This document shows positions 24,934-34,420 of a stretch of 64,000 bases of DNA, one piece after another; the stretch's first letter is position 1, and every line of letters begins with the position of its first letter. The notes beneath the pieces are model-generated. The model saw only the letters and a list, made by a program, of their open reading frames with translations, had not been told where the DNA came from and did no database searches. Origin of the DNA: Loigolactobacillus jiayinensis (GTDB taxonomy: Bacteria > Bacillota > Bacilli > Lactobacillales > Lactobacillaceae); the NCBI RefSeq assembly GCF_003946445.1, contig NZ_RHOF01000004.1:32477-96476 (forward strand). The letters run 5' to 3'. Both the position numbers and the translations under genes were made by a program.

Positions 24934-25851
24934 ATGCAAAGTTTTGGCTTTAACCAGTTTGGGGACGCTGACGTTTTTGAAAGCCTCACCCAACCAACCC
25001 CTGAATTAACGCCAGTCCGCGTTTTGGTCGACGTCGCTGGTTTTGCGCTTAATCCGTATGATGCAGCGCTGCGCCGCGGTGAGCAAGCCACCGCCCGGCC
25101 GCTACCTTTTCCCATCGTCCCCGGTAGTGATGTCGTCGGCACGATTCGCGCAGTCGGTGAACAAGTCACTGATTACCAAGTCGGCGATGTGGTTTTAGGC
25201 CATAGCAATCTCGGCGCTTATGCCGAACAAATCGCCATTTCCCATAACAAAATCGTTAAAGTGCCGGCGCAAACGCCGCTGAGTGCGGTGGTCGGCCTAC
25301 CTTCCGTCGGTATCACGGCCTACAACTTATTGGTGGTCAAGTTACAACTGCAACCAACGCAAAGCTTACTGGTACAAGGCGCTTCCGGTGGCGTCGGCAG
25401 TCTGCTGGTGCAAATTGCCAAAGCAAGCGGCGCCCACGTTACCGGCGTTGCCAGCGCAGCCAACGCAGCTTATGTGCGGCAACTCGGTGTCGATCAATTT
25501 ATCAGCACCGCCGACTTTGCCACTAGTCCTGTCCGCGCTGATATTGTTGTCAACGCGGTGAACGGCGGCCGTGCTCAGGCAGTCGGCCTCGCCCACGTCG
25601 CCACCGCCGGCCAGTACGTTAGTCTCAACCAACTGACGGACAGCGACACTGACGTGGCCACGCTAGCTTTTCAGCCTGAAAAAGGGTTCCGTGATCGCCC
25701 TGCGTTAGCCTATTTAATGGCCTTGTACCGCCAGCAACAACTGCAGTTACCAGTTGCCGCTCAACTAGGCTTCGATCTAGCCGGCGTGCAAGCCGGGCAG
25801 CGTTTATTAGAACAACGCCATCGTCCCGGCAAAATTATTGTCATGAAGTAA
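24934..25851 (+). CDS. Zinc-less MDR-family oxidoreductase (quinone reductase-like)
   Basis: 305 residues. The GroES-like domain (FALNPYDAALRRGE, PFPIVPGSDVVGTIRAVG) and a Rossmann domain with SLLVQGASGGVGSLLVQIAK place it in the quinone oxidoreductase branch of the medium-chain dehydrogenases; zinc-binding cysteines are missing. It probably reduces quinones or reactive carbonyls with NADPH; the substrate is unknown. Start ATG 24934 after AGAAAGGA. Its GC content looks higher than its neighbours', which could mean transfer but may only be codon choice. Confidence 0.88.
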   Translation: MQSFGFNQFGDADVFESLTQPTPELTPVRVLVDVAGFALNPYDAALRRGEQATARPLPFPIVPGSDVVGTIRAVGEQVTDYQVGDVVLGHSNLGAYAEQIAISHNKIVKVPAQTPLSAVVGLPSVGITAYNLLVVKLQLQPTQSLLVQGASGGVGSLLVQIAKASGAHVTGVASAANAAYVRQLGVDQFISTADFATSPVRADIVVNAVNGGRAQAVGLAHVATAGQYVSLNQLTDSDTDVATLAFQPEKGFRDRPALAYLMALYRQQQLQLPVAAQLGFDLAGVQAGQRLLEQRHRPGKIIVMK

Positions 25852-25853
25852 AT

Positions 25854-25889
25854 AAAAAAGTTGTGCTCGCGCTGAGCACAACTTTTTTT
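25854..25889. terminator. Bidirectional terminator, oxidoreductase / rplT
   Basis: AAAAAAGTTGTGCTC and GAGCACAACTTTTTT form a 15-bp stem around GCGCT. It closes the convergent oxidoreductase gene (+) and the infC-rpmI-rplT operon (-). Confidence 0.92.
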
Positions 25890-25900
25890 ATAGCCAATTA

Positions 25901-26260
25901 CTATTTAGCAATAGCTGTTTTTGCTTGTTCTGCTAAGTCAGAAAATGCTTTAGCGTCACTGATCGCAAGTTCAGATAACATCTTGCGGTTAATGTCGATG
26001 CCTGCAAGTTTCAAACCGTGCATCAATTTGCTGTAGCTAATGTCATTCAAACGTGCTGCTGCGTTGATACGCGCAATCCATAATTTACGGAAATCACGTT
26101 TAACTTGACGACGATCACGGAAAGCATAACGGTACGAAACCATTACTTGGGTGTTTGCTGTTTTGAACAAACGATGCTTTGAACCGCGATAACCTTTAGC
26201 TAATTTTAAAACCTTTTTACGACGTTTGCGCGTCACTATTCCACCTTTAACACGTGGCAT
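25901..26260 (-). CDS. rplT: 50S ribosomal protein L20
   Basis: 119 residues, standard length. The basic N-terminal arm ([23 protein letters not shown]) and [21 protein letters not shown] are diagnostic. L20 is an early 50S assembly protein and, in bacteria studied, represses its own operon by binding the mRNA. Last gene of infC-rpmI-rplT. Confidence 0.98.
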   Translation of the reverse strand: MPRVKGGIVTRKRRKKVLKLAKGYRGSKHRLFKTANTQVMVSYRYAFRDRRQVKRDFRKLWIARINAAARLNDISYSKLMHGLKLAGIDINRKMLSELAISDAKAFSDLAEQAKTAIAK

Positions 26261-26349
26261 TGAAATTCCTCCTCAAATACTTCGGCGTTTCACTATAGTG
26301 AAAACTTAGGAGCACGAAGTTACCTAAAAATTAAATTGTTGATGCTATC

Positions 26350-26550
26350 TTACTTCATTTGGGATAGCATTTGTTTGATCCGCTTCATATCGCTAGCGGA
26401 AACCATGCCTGGTTTAGCTAAGAAACGACGTTGCTTCTTAGTCTTACCATGGAAACGGTGGCTCGTGTAAGCGTGATGGCGTAACAAGCCGCCGTTACCG
26501 GTTTTCTTGAAACGTTTTGCTGATGCACGATGTGTTTTTTGTTTTGGCAT
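26350..26550 (-). CDS. rpmI: 50S ribosomal protein L35
   Basis: 66 residues: [20 protein letters not shown] start and a basic central part, typical of L35. ATG 26550 follows GGGAGGAAG. It lies 89 bases before rplT and 228 bases after infC; that long upstream gap is highly structured. Confidence 0.97.
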   Translation of the reverse strand: MPKQKTHRASAKRFKKTGNGGLLRHHAYTSHRFHGKTKKQRRFLAKPGMVSASDMKRIKQMLSQMK

Positions 26551-26778
26551 AATTAATCTTCCTCCCTACAGAAGACGGTGGCGAAAAACTGTCGCCACAG
26601 TCTTTCCAAACAAATTTAGTACGGTGCGCTTCACCATGATTGATGAAGTTATACCTGATAGAACGTGTTCTAGGAAGCAGGCTTTTCTGCCTAGCACTGT
26701 CAGGTAAGCCCGCCACTGCGTGTAGCTGCTTGCCTGAGTTACTTAGCGTTCAAAGTCTGAACGCTCCCTAACGCACTC
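26551..26778 (-). promoter_or_regulatory. Structured infC-rpmI intercistronic region (candidate L20 operator)
   Basis: Reading the reverse strand after the infC stop, there are four successive hairpins: AGCGTTCA/TGAACGCT, CAGG.AAGC/GCTT.CCTG, CTAGG/CCTAG, and a long AAGACTGTGGCGA / TCGCCACCGTCTT stem that ends about 6 bases before the rpmI ribosome site. In Escherichia coli, L20 represses rpmI-rplT translation through RNA structure in this same interval. A similar role here is inference. Confidence 0.5.
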
Positions 26779-27297
26779 CTATTGCTTTTCTGCGATTGGC
26801 TGCAACATCATTGACATGCTGCGTCCGTCCATCTTAGGATGAGCGATAACTGTTGCAACATCTTTGGTCTCATCGGCCAAGCGCTTAAGTACTTCACGGC
26901 CAATTTCTTTATGCGTGATTGCACGACCGCGGAAACGAATTGATGCTTTGACCTTGTCACCCTTAGCTAAGAATTTACGCGCATTCTTCAACTTGGTTTC
27001 AAAATCATTCTGATCAATTGTTGGACTTAAGCGGACTTCTTTGATGCTAACGATTTTTTGTTTCTTACGGGCATCGCGTTGTTTCTTTTGCAATTCAAAA
27101 CGATACTTACCGTAATCCATGATCCGCGCTACCGGTGGCTTAGCGTTGGCGGCCACAAGAACAACATCCAAATTAGCTTGGTCGGCAATTCGCAATGCTT
27201 CGGTCATACTCTGAACGCCTAGTTGGTCACCATTTTCAGCGATCAAACGAACCTCACGTGCGCGAATCCCATCATTGACCATCATGTCTTTTGCTAT
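26779..27297 (-). CDS. infC: Translation initiation factor IF-3
   Basis: 172 residues if translation begins at the ATA codon at 27297 ([19 protein letters not shown]). An in-frame TGA at 27306-27304 excludes any upstream start. GGAGGTG (27311-27305) is 7 bases before this ATA, while the first ATG (27285) is 19 bases away. IF-3 genes commonly use AUU or other rare starts that the factor itself discriminates against, giving autoregulation. Both IF-3 domains are present: [19 protein letters not shown] linker (about 80-100) and [18 protein letters not shown] in the C domain. Confidence 0.95.
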   Translation of the reverse strand: MAKDMMVNDGIRAREVRLIAENGDQLGVQSMTEALRIADQANLDVVLVAANAKPPVARIMDYGKYRFELQKKQRDARKKQKIVSIKEVRLSPTIDQNDFETKLKNARKFLAKGDKVKASIRFRGRAITHKEIGREVLKRLADETKDVATVIAHPKMDGRSMSMMLQPIAEKQ

Positions 27298-27462
27298 GGC
27301 TATTCACCTCCAAAAATTTCGAGAAAAATGCAGAAAAAAACGGAGCCCACTTACGCAGACCCCGCCACAAACCAATAGTTGATTTGTTCCGTTCATATCT
27401 GCCCAGAGACATTTTAGTCAGCTTAGGCGAGAAGCGGGCTGCTTCTGCTTTAATTCTCAATA
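27298..27462 (-). promoter_or_regulatory. infC leader (L20-leader-like, with possible attenuator)
   Basis: About 165 nt from the predicted transcription start to infC. It contains ACAAATC / GGTTTGT and, spanning it, AACGGA / TCCGTT followed by a run of T residues, a layout able to stop transcription ahead of infC. Many Firmicutes control this operon with an L20-binding leader; whether this sequence fits that RNA family needs a covariance search. Confidence 0.55.
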
Positions 27463-27468
27463 AGCTAA

Positions 27469-27497
27469 ATTATACGATTACTTATTATCTTTGTCAA
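27469..27497 (-). promoter_or_regulatory. Consensus sigma-A promoter of infC-rpmI-rplT
   Basis: TTGACA (27492-27497) and TATAAT (27469-27474) on the reverse strand with a 17-base spacer: perfect. The -35 lies inside the last codons of thrS. Confidence 0.93.
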
Positions 27498-29472
27498 GCT
27501 GTTGAGCTACATTTGCTTCGGTACCCTTTAATTTACCGCTGCGACTGTAGTTACCAACCTCGGCAACCATGGCGTCAATATAAATATTAGCGTCTTGGGC
27601 AATACCTTTGTCTTCACCATAATGGCGAACTGAGACGCTGGCGTGACTCATTTCTTCATCACCAATAACCAAGGTATACGGAATCTTCTGGGTTTGAGCT
27701 TCACGAATCTTGTAACCCATTTTTTCGTTACGATCATCGATTTCAACCCGTAACCCACGGGCAACCATCCGCGACTTGATCTGTTTAGCATAATCCATAT
27801 GCAAGTCGTTTTTAACTGGAATGATAACGGCCTGAACTGGCGCTAACCAAGTTGGGAAGGCCCCTTTGTACATTTCAGTTAAGTAAGCTGTGAAACGTTC
27901 CATCGTTGAAACCAAGCCACGATGGATCATCACTGGCCGATGTTCTTCACCATCGCTGCCAACGTACTTCAAGTCAAAGCGTTCTGGCAACATGAAGTCT
28001 AATTGAATGGTCGACAACGTTTCTTCATTACCCAAAGCCGTCTTGGTTTGAACGTCAAGTTTAGGACCGTAGAAAGCTGCTTCGCCTTCTGCTTCAGTAT
28101 ATTGCAAGCCCATATCATCCATAGCGGCTTTCAACATAGTCTGCGCACGGTTCCACATTTCATTATCGTCAAAGTACTTCTGCGTGTTGTTAGGATCGCG
28201 GTAGCTTAAACGGAATGAATAGTCGCTAATATCAAAGTCAGCGTAAACGGAAATCATTAATTTCAAAATTGCCTTAAATTCGTCTTCGATTTGATCCAAA
28301 GTAACGAAGGTATGGCCATCATTCAAAGTCATTTCCCGTACTCGTTGTAAACCAGATAAAGCACCAGATTTTTCATAACGATGCATCATCCCTAATTCAG
28401 CGATCCGTAATGGTAATTCACGGTAACTGCGGATATGGTGGTTATAAATTTGGATATGGCTAGGGCAGTTCATTGGCCGTAATTCCAATTGCTCGCCTTC
28501 ACCCATGTCCATTGGTGGGAACATGTCTTCACGATAATGTTCCCAATGGCCTGACGTCTTATAAGCGTTTAAGTTCATCAAAACAGGCGTGTAAACGTGT
28601 TGGTAACCGTTGGCAACTTCCTTGTCAATGATGTAACGTTCGATCGTCCGCCGAATAGTGGCGCCTTTTGGCATCCAGTAAGGTAGTCCTGCGCCGACTT
28701 TAGGGTCAACGAAGAACAAATCTAACTGATTACCGATTACTCGATGATCACGGTCATGGGCTTCTTGGCGACGTGCATCGTCAGCTTCCATTTCCTTTTG
28801 GCTGAAGAAGGCTGTGCCGTAAACCCGTTGCAACATTTTATTGCTGGACTTGCCTTGCCAGTATGCGCCGGCAACAGACAATAACTTAGAAACTTTCAGC
28901 AAATGCGTATCAGGTAAGACGCCTTGTTCGCCAAAATCGGTGAAGTCACCTAAATGATAAAGCACAACTTCATCAGCATCACTGGCATTTAACAAGCTAG
29001 TCTTGTAAGGATCAGCGGCAAACTTAGCCAACGCATCAGCCTTCGCAACAACTTCGCGTGTAATTGGATCGCCGTCAGCGACGATTTTGGCCAAATGATC
29101 GTTGATGGCCGTTAAATCATCGACGGAAACTGGCTTAGCTTCGTTATCCGTATCGTAATAAAAACCGTGTTCCGTTAAGGCATGTTCGCCAAAAGTCATG
29201 GCTGGGAATAAATCATGCAAGGCCGCGCCTAGTGCTAAGCTAGCCGTATTCCAGAGCACTTGTAACCCAGCATCATCCTTAGCCGTGACGATCTCAATTT
29301 TGCCATCCTTAGCTAAAGGTGCTGTTAAATCAACTAATTGACCATCTAACTTACCAGCAATTGCTTTCTTACCTAAACTCGTACTGATTGATTTTGCAAC
29401 ATCAGCAACAGTTGTTCCTGCGGCGAAGTTTTTGACTGCGCCATCGGGGAACGTTAACTTCAGTTCTGCCAT
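27478..29472 (-). CDS. thrS: Threonyl-tRNA synthetase
   Basis: 664 residues, class II synthetase. Domains: TGS (about 1-62), the editing/SAD domain (about 65-225), the catalytic core with motif 2 region [20 protein letters not shown] and zinc ligands including the [13 protein letters not shown] stretch, and an anticodon-binding domain (about 560-650). The two His of the editing site are not in the usual HxxxH form ([16 protein letters not shown]), worth noting but not proof of loss. Regulated by a T-box upstream. Confidence 0.97.
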   Translation of the reverse strand: MAELKLTFPDGAVKNFAAGTTVADVAKSISTSLGKKAIAGKLDGQLVDLTAPLAKDGKIEIVTAKDDAGLQVLWNTASLALGAALHDLFPAMTFGEHALTEHGFYYDTDNEAKPVSVDDLTAINDHLAKIVADGDPITREVVAKADALAKFAADPYKTSLLNASDADEVVLYHLGDFTDFGEQGVLPDTHLLKVSKLLSVAGAYWQGKSSNKMLQRVYGTAFFSQKEMEADDARRQEAHDRDHRVIGNQLDLFFVDPKVGAGLPYWMPKGATIRRTIERYIIDKEVANGYQHVYTPVLMNLNAYKTSGHWEHYREDMFPPMDMGEGEQLELRPMNCPSHIQIYNHHIRSYRELPLRIAELGMMHRYEKSGALSGLQRVREMTLNDGHTFVTLDQIEDEFKAILKLMISVYADFDISDYSFRLSYRDPNNTQKYFDDNEMWNRAQTMLKAAMDDMGLQYTEAEGEAAFYGPKLDVQTKTALGNEETLSTIQLDFMLPERFDLKYVGSDGEEHRPVMIHRGLVSTMERFTAYLTEMYKGAFPTWLAPVQAVIIPVKNDLHMDYAKQIKSRMVARGLRVEIDDRNEKMGYKIREAQTQKIPYTLVIGDEEMSHASVSVRHYGEDKGIAQDANIYIDAMVAEVGNYSRSGKLKGTEANVAQQLDKDNK

Positions 29473-29501
29473 TAATTTGGCCTCCTTAAAATATTAACCA
29501 C

Positions 29502-29735
29502 AAAAAAAGTCCCTGAGATCAAATAGACCTCAGGGACGAAAATTTCGTGGTTCCACCCAGTTTTGAAGTGCGTCAACACTTCCTCATTAGCGTTATTAAC
29601 GGTAACGAACCGACCCTACTTTGCATAGAGTTCTTGGAAAGTGGTCGCGCCTAAACCGTTTAGCAAGTTACAGCCCCCTTGCCTCTCTGAAAAACAAACT
29701 TAGTCGCGGTATCTTTCCGCTTTGATAAGTCAATT
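29502..29735 (-). promoter_or_regulatory. T-box riboswitch of thrS
   Basis: On the reverse strand: AGAGAGGC and GGGGGCTGTAACTTGC of Stem I, a specifier region containing ACC (Thr codon) at 29645-29643, the T-box GGGTGGAACCACG (29557-29545), and a terminator GTCCCTGAG / CTCAGGGAC with seven T residues (29502-29537). Uncharged tRNA-Thr would stabilise the antiterminator and turn on thrS. Confidence 0.93.
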
Positions 29736-29753
29736 GAACCATATCCCTGTCAA
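29725..29753 (-). promoter_or_regulatory. Promoter candidate of the thrS T-box
   Basis: TTGACA (29748-29753) on the reverse strand with ACTTAT 17 bases downstream (29725-29730). The -35 is perfect, the -10 weak. Confidence 0.5.
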
Positions 29754-29797
29754 AAATTCAAGTCGCTACCGGAAATTTATGCCGCTACTTTCCGCGA

Positions 29798-30727
29798 TTA
29801 TGGCTGTAAGCGTCGATTTTGGCCTAACAATTCCACTTCACGACTTAAAAAGCGCACCCGCTCCATAATTCGCTTAGCCTTTAACGGTTCCTGCTCGCCA
29901 CGCTGGGTCACGCTTAAATGTTCGTGCTCCAACTGTTGCATCGAAAAATTCGACGAGAAAAAGGTCGCCAATTCTTCCTGCATCCGATATTGCAAAACCA
30001 CGCCGAGCACATCATCACGGATCCAGCTGGACATTGAGTCCGCGCCGATATCATCGATCATCAAGATCCGTGACCGCTTAATGGCTTCTAATTTCGGCGT
30101 CAAATCCTGTTGGCCAATGGCATTTTTCATTTCCACAGCAAAGGTGGGAAAATGAACCAGCGTGGTTTGAAAGCCACGTAAGGCCAGCTCATGCGCCAAC
30201 GCCCCTAACAAATAAGTTTTACCCACCCCAAAATTACCGTACAAGTACAGCCCTTGGTGGAACTTAGCCGATGTCTTCGTGTAATCATCTAAAAATAAGG
30301 TGACCGCATCCAAAGCCGCAAAACGATCGTCATCTTGGTAGAACTGACTTAGCCGCGCGTCGCGAATATTCTTCGGCATGCTGATTGAGCGCACCCGTGA
30401 CTGCAACGCCTTAGCCTGCTCTGCCGCCACCAGTTCTGCCGTTGGTTCATAGGTCACATCAATAAAATGATGGTTAAGCAGCAGCCGCGGTTGATAGCCG
30501 GGCGCAAGTGAGGTTTGCTTGGCTTTAAATTTATTATTTTCGGTGACAAATTCATATAATTTAGCCGCCGAACGATCGATCATCGCTTGATCAAGTTGCT
30601 CACGATGAGCGGCGATGAACTGTTGTACCGCAGGATCACGCATGACTTTAGCCATCAGCTCATCATAATGCCGATTTAAGTCCTTCTTATCCATTAAAAT
30701 ACGCAAATTTTTGCCCATATCTTCCAT
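29798..30727 (-). CDS. dnaI: Primosomal protein DnaI (helicase loader)
   Basis: 309 residues. The N-terminal helicase-binding part (about 1-130) precedes an AAA+ domain: Walker A GNFGVGKTYLLGAL (about 163-176), Walker B RILMIDDIGADS and a sensor Arg region. DnaI loads the replicative helicase with DnaB and DnaD in Firmicutes. It follows the dnaB gene by two bases and the ribosome site AAGGATGGTGAG overlaps the end of dnaB. Confidence 0.95.
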   Translation of the reverse strand: MEDMGKNLRILMDKKDLNRHYDELMAKVMRDPAVQQFIAAHREQLDQAMIDRSAAKLYEFVTENNKFKAKQTSLAPGYQPRLLLNHHFIDVTYEPTAELVAAEQAKALQSRVRSISMPKNIRDARLSQFYQDDDRFAALDAVTLFLDDYTKTSAKFHQGLYLYGNFGVGKTYLLGALAHELALRGFQTTLVHFPTFAVEMKNAIGQQDLTPKLEAIKRSRILMIDDIGADSMSSWIRDDVLGVVLQYRMQEELATFFSSNFSMQQLEHEHLSVTQRGEQEPLKAKRIMERVRFLSREVELLGQNRRLQP

Positions 30728-30729
30728 CG

Positions 30730-32103
30730 CTACTCACCATCCTTATTGTCTTGTAATGCTGCCAAACGCTTCTGCACCGCTGCACGTTGCGCCGCCGTTA
30801 CCTTTTGCTTCGGCGCCTGATAGCCATCTTTAGCCCAATCCGGCAGTGTTTCCTTACGCAGTGGTTGCTTGGTGCGACTATTACGTTTCGGCGCTTGCTT
30901 CTGCCGGTAAAAGGACTTCACTTCTTTCATCGCGGCTTCCGGCGTGGTCACATGATGCTGCAACCAACCATTGGCCACACCGTCCACATACGCTTGCGTC
31001 AGTGTTGGCATTTTGCGGACACTAATAACGTAATGACTTAAAATATTGATAATGCTAGGATCAGCGAACACATGCCGACTCGTCAACCGTTCCAGCACCC
31101 GCTGCTCGCTATCGGTGACGTACCCACCTTGTTGCTGCTTCAATTGCGTCAAAAAGGTCACCGGCGCTAATTGGCGGCTCACCGCGATCAACTGCTGATC
31201 GTTTTTGGACAAATCAGTCTGCGTCGTGGTTGTGGCTGTAGCTTCATTAGTAGCCGCCGGTGCCGTGGTGGGTGCCACCTTAGTTGGTTGCCGCGCCACT
31301 AAACGTTTCAACGCCGACCAATCCAACTTATTGGTATTCAGATCAATACTTTCATTAACGTACCGCGCTAATTCCAACTCAGTTAAGCCGTACAACGCAT
31401 GTAGTGTTAGTAATTGATCATGATAATGATCCAACTCACGCACCGAAACGAAGCTAGCCTGCAATTGTTGCTTGAAAAAAGGCCAATCAAAATCGGCAGT
31501 CGCCCGCTGATCTAATTGTGGCTGATTTGCTTGGGTGGTCGTTTGAAACGTTGACTTTGCCTCCGCAATTGTTGCCGGTGGTTGCGCTAATAACTGTGAA
31601 TTCACATGGAAAACATCTAAAAAGCTTAAGCTAACTTCTTCCCAGCCAGCACTAGCCTTGACTGGATGTAGCTGAAACTGAGCTTTCATTTGGTCAAAAC
31701 GATCCTCACCGACAGCATCATAAAGTAATAAACTTAATAAATCATCCGTGAAAAAGGCCGTGGGTGCTTGCGGCGCGTATAACTCATAAGTAAAAGTGCG
31801 CCCCGCCGCGGTGACCTGCTGATAGGTCTTGACCAAACCTAACGCTTCCAGCCGAATCCGACTGTCATATAACGTTGGTAGATCAACGTTTAACAGTGCT
31901 AACAGCGCACTGTGCGGCTGCACCTGTACCGTAGTCGGTTGCGTCCATAACAACAAATACAGACTATACGCCCCTGTCCCCATCAGCGGCTGATACAAAT
32001 AAGTCAGCACTTGCCGATCAAAATCAGACAGATAGTCAGCGGCCGTAACCGCAAAACCATCCCGCGGATCTAACTTAAAAAATGCGTCTTGCATCAGTGA
32101 CAC
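30730..32103 (-). CDS. dnaB: Replication initiation / membrane attachment protein DnaB
   Basis: 457 residues. An N-terminal winged-helix part (GFAVTAADYLSDFDRQVLTYLYQPLMG) and a C-terminal DnaD-like helical region (SIINILSHYVI...YVDGVANGWLQHHVTTPEAAM) identify the Firmicute DnaB, distinct from the E. coli helicase of that name. It recruits DnaI-helicase to origins and restart sites. A Thr/Ala-rich linker sits near 285-310. First of the dnaB-dnaI pair. Confidence 0.93.
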   Translation of the reverse strand: MSLMQDAFFKLDPRDGFAVTAADYLSDFDRQVLTYLYQPLMGTGAYSLYLLLWTQPTTVQVQPHSALLALLNVDLPTLYDSRIRLEALGLVKTYQQVTAAGRTFTYELYAPQAPTAFFTDDLLSLLLYDAVGEDRFDQMKAQFQLHPVKASAGWEEVSLSFLDVFHVNSQLLAQPPATIAEAKSTFQTTTQANQPQLDQRATADFDWPFFKQQLQASFVSVRELDHYHDQLLTLHALYGLTELELARYVNESIDLNTNKLDWSALKRLVARQPTKVAPTTAPAATNEATATTTTQTDLSKNDQQLIAVSRQLAPVTFLTQLKQQQGGYVTDSEQRVLERLTSRHVFADPSIINILSHYVISVRKMPTLTQAYVDGVANGWLQHHVTTPEAAMKEVKSFYRQKQAPKRNSRTKQPLRKETLPDWAKDGYQAPKQKVTAAQRAAVQKRLAALQDNKDGE

Positions 32104-32107
32104 CTCC

Positions 32108-32280
32108 TTTGAGCGTGCTGCAAAAGGCGCTTATACTATTGCGCAGTATTAACTAAACAATAAGCTAAACCTTGGCGCGTATCTAAATATACGCCATACC
32201 GCAGTTAGACTGTTTAGCCGTTAATACTTGTCGTGTTATTGTGACGAGCATGGCACCTGAAATAACCGGCGCGCATGCTT
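32108..32280. other. Structured dnaB-nrdR intergenic region
   Basis: AGTATTAAC plus TAAACA (32145-32159) pairs with TGTTTA, a 3-base bulge, and GTTAATACT (32211-32228). Inside the loop a second hairpin, GGCG.GTAT / ATAT.CGCC, stands near 32174-32195. No T run follows closely, so this is not an ordinary terminator. Confidence 0.5.
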
Positions 32281-32282
32281 TA

Positions 32283-32777
32283 TTATTTTCCAGTTTGCTG
32301 ATCGTCAGTCTTACCTGTTTGCTTATCGCGATCAACCATATCATTTAATTCCTTCAAAAAGACATTAACATCCTTAAATTGCCGATAAACACTGGCAAAA
32401 CGAATATAGGTGATCTCGTCCACATCGGCCAACAAGGTCATAACGTACTCCCCAATCGTTTGTGAAGCTACCTCATTTTCGCCTAACGCGCGGATCTTGT
32501 TTTCAACGTCATCAACGATCTGCGTCATTTGTTCCATCGTTACCGGCCGTTTTTCCGCCGAACGAATCAGGCCACGCAAAATTTTCTCACGATTAAATTC
32601 TTCACGGGTGCCGTTTTTCTTAATCACCAATAATGGCGTTTGTTCGACTCGCTCAAAAGTGGTAAAGCGAAAATTACAATTTTCGCATTCACGACGGCGG
32701 CGGATCACGCGACCTTCATCAGTCGGCCGCGAATCAACAACGCGTGAACTATTGTGGTGACAGCGCGGACATTGCAT
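32283..32777 (-). CDS. nrdR: Transcriptional repressor NrdR
   Basis: 164 residues. An N-terminal zinc ribbon (Cys3, Cys6, Cys31, Cys34: [21 protein letters not shown]) and an ATP-cone domain (about 49-139, [20 protein letters not shown]). NrdR senses ATP/dATP and represses ribonucleotide reductase genes. It sits between coaE and dnaB, as in related genomes. The C-terminus is extended with a Lys/Gln-rich tail. Confidence 0.96.
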   Translation of the reverse strand: MQCPRCHHNSSRVVDSRPTDEGRVIRRRRECENCNFRFTTFERVEQTPLLVIKKNGTREEFNREKILRGLIRSAEKRPVTMEQMTQIVDDVENKIRALGENEVASQTIGEYVMTLLADVDEITYIRFASVYRQFKDVNVFLKELNDMVDRDKQTGKTDDQQTGK

Positions 32778-32933
32778 ATTTCGACACTCCTTTACTGTAT
32801 CAGTTCTAAATTATTTTTATTGTTCATCAAATCGTTAATATTCTTCAAAAATAGAACGCAGCTTACAAGTTATTGCTTATAAAAATTATACCATTCAATT
32901 GCCTAAAAACACGATTTTAGCCAGTAAGTTCAC

Positions 32934-32972
32934 AAAAGAAATAAGGTCAGGCCAGCGCCCCACCTTATTTCT
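32934..32972 (-). terminator. Terminator of polA-mutM-coaE
   Basis: AGAAATAAGGT pairs with ACCTTATTTCT (11 bp, 14-base GC-rich loop) and is followed on the reverse strand by TTTTGTG. The hairpin includes the coaE stop region. Confidence 0.75.
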
Positions 32973-33567
32973 GTAAATCATATTGTGTTAAGAAGTCTAC
33001 CACTTGTTGCTGGGTCGCGGCAAGTGTCTGATCGTTATCGACCACAACATCGGCTAACTGGCGCTTGGCAATCAGCGGCCATTGACTGGCGATTCGCTGT
33101 TTGGCTGCTGCTGCCGTTAAATGATTGCGCGCCATCAAGCGTTGCAATTGGACGGCAGTGTTAACGTAAACCACCATGGTGACGTCAGCATTTTGCTGGT
33201 AGTGACCTTCAAATAACAAGGGCACATCCAACACGATCAACGGCTGACCAGCATGCTTTAACGCCACCAATTGTTGGTTGATCACTTGGCGAATCAGCGG
33301 CCCTGTAATCGCCGTTAGTTGGGCTAATTGGCGCCGATCCGCAAAAACAATTTGACCTAATTTAGCGCGATCTAAGCCACCGTCCGCCGTTAAAATAGCA
33401 GGTGAAAATAGCGACGTCAGTAAGCGCAAGCCAATGGTGCCCGGTTCAACGACTTGGCGTGCGATCACGTCAGCGTCCACAATGGGGTACCCATATTTGG
33501 CTAATTGGCGACTCACCGTCGATTTACCACTGGCAATGCCACCGGTTAACCCTAAAATTAAGCTCAT
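32965..33567 (-). CDS. coaE: Dephospho-CoA kinase
   Basis: 200 residues. It phosphorylates dephospho-CoA in the last step of coenzyme A synthesis. The P-loop is GLTGGIASGKST (6-17); DVPLLFE and LMARN are further family strings. The start ATG 33567 overlaps the mutM stop (ATGA), so an upstream in-frame extension is unlikely. Confidence 0.95.
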   Translation of the reverse strand: MSLILGLTGGIASGKSTVSRQLAKYGYPIVDADVIARQVVEPGTIGLRLLTSLFSPAILTADGGLDRAKLGQIVFADRRQLAQLTAITGPLIRQVINQQLVALKHAGQPLIVLDVPLLFEGHYQQNADVTMVVYVNTAVQLQRLMARNHLTAAAAKQRIASQWPLIAKRQLADVVVDNDQTLAATQQQVVDFLTQYDLQK

Positions 33568-34412
33568 GAGGCGTTGACCACACTTTCTGGTAACACTTGA
33601 CAATGCGGGCAAAAATGGGTGCCACGCTGCGCCACCTTGATTTTCTCGATCGTCACACCACAGCGCTCACACGGTTCACCTTCACGGCCGTACGCGTGCA
33701 ACGACAACTGAAAACCACCAGTTGCGCCGTACGCATCAGTGTAACTGCGAATCGTCGTCCCTTTGGCCTGAATGGCTTTGGCCAGCTCAGTAATAATGTT
33801 GTCGTGCAACCTTTGAATTTGACCTGCTGTCAGCGTGTTGGCTGGCTGCAACGGATGAATCTCACTGAGCCACAACACTTCGTCGGCGTAGATATTGCCC
33901 AGGCCAGCCACCACATTTTGATCCAGCAGCGTGGGCTTGATTGCCTTCTTATGCTTGTGTAACCGCTGGGTAAAGTCAGCAACGGTAAAAGCAGCGGCCG
34001 TGGGCTCAGGGCCTAGCGTTTTCAAACCACCTACTTGATTTTCCGTGCCCGTTTTAATTAAAGTCATGCGGCCAAATTTACGCGTATCTAAATACCGTAG
34101 CGCCGTGCCGTCAGTAAAATTAAAAATCACGTGGGTGTGCTTAGTCAGCGGTTGCGCTTGTGGTGTCACGCGGTATTTGCCTTCCATCCGCAAGTGCGAC
34201 ACCAGCGTCAAATTATCGCTAAGCCGAAACAGCAAGTACTTGCCGCGCCGATCGACTTCCTGAAAGGTTGTCCCCACTAGATCATTAGCAAATTGCGCAC
34301 TATCGCCATTGATGATCTTACCCCAGCGAATTTCGACATTAGCGATAGTTTTATGCAGAATCAGGCCACGTAAGCCTTGACGAACAGTTTCAACTTCTGG
34401 TAATTCTGGCAT
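33564..34412 (-). CDS. mutM: Formamidopyrimidine-DNA glycosylase
   Basis: 282 residues. It removes 8-oxoguanine and FaPy bases. MPELPEVETVRQGL carries the catalytic N-terminal Pro and Glu; Lys near 57 follows in RRGKYLLFRL; the C-terminal zinc finger is CERCGVTIEKIKVAQRGTHFCPHC (in part). It is 8 bases after polA and overlaps coaE, giving a repair/replication operon. Confidence 0.97.
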   Translation of the reverse strand: MPELPEVETVRQGLRGLILHKTIANVEIRWGKIINGDSAQFANDLVGTTFQEVDRRGKYLLFRLSDNLTLVSHLRMEGKYRVTPQAQPLTKHTHVIFNFTDGTALRYLDTRKFGRMTLIKTGTENQVGGLKTLGPEPTAAAFTVADFTQRLHKHKKAIKPTLLDQNVVAGLGNIYADEVLWLSEIHPLQPANTLTAGQIQRLHDNIITELAKAIQAKGTTIRSYTDAYGATGGFQLSLHAYGREGEPCERCGVTIEKIKVAQRGTHFCPHCQVLPESVVNAS

Positions 34413-34420
34413 CTGCTCAC

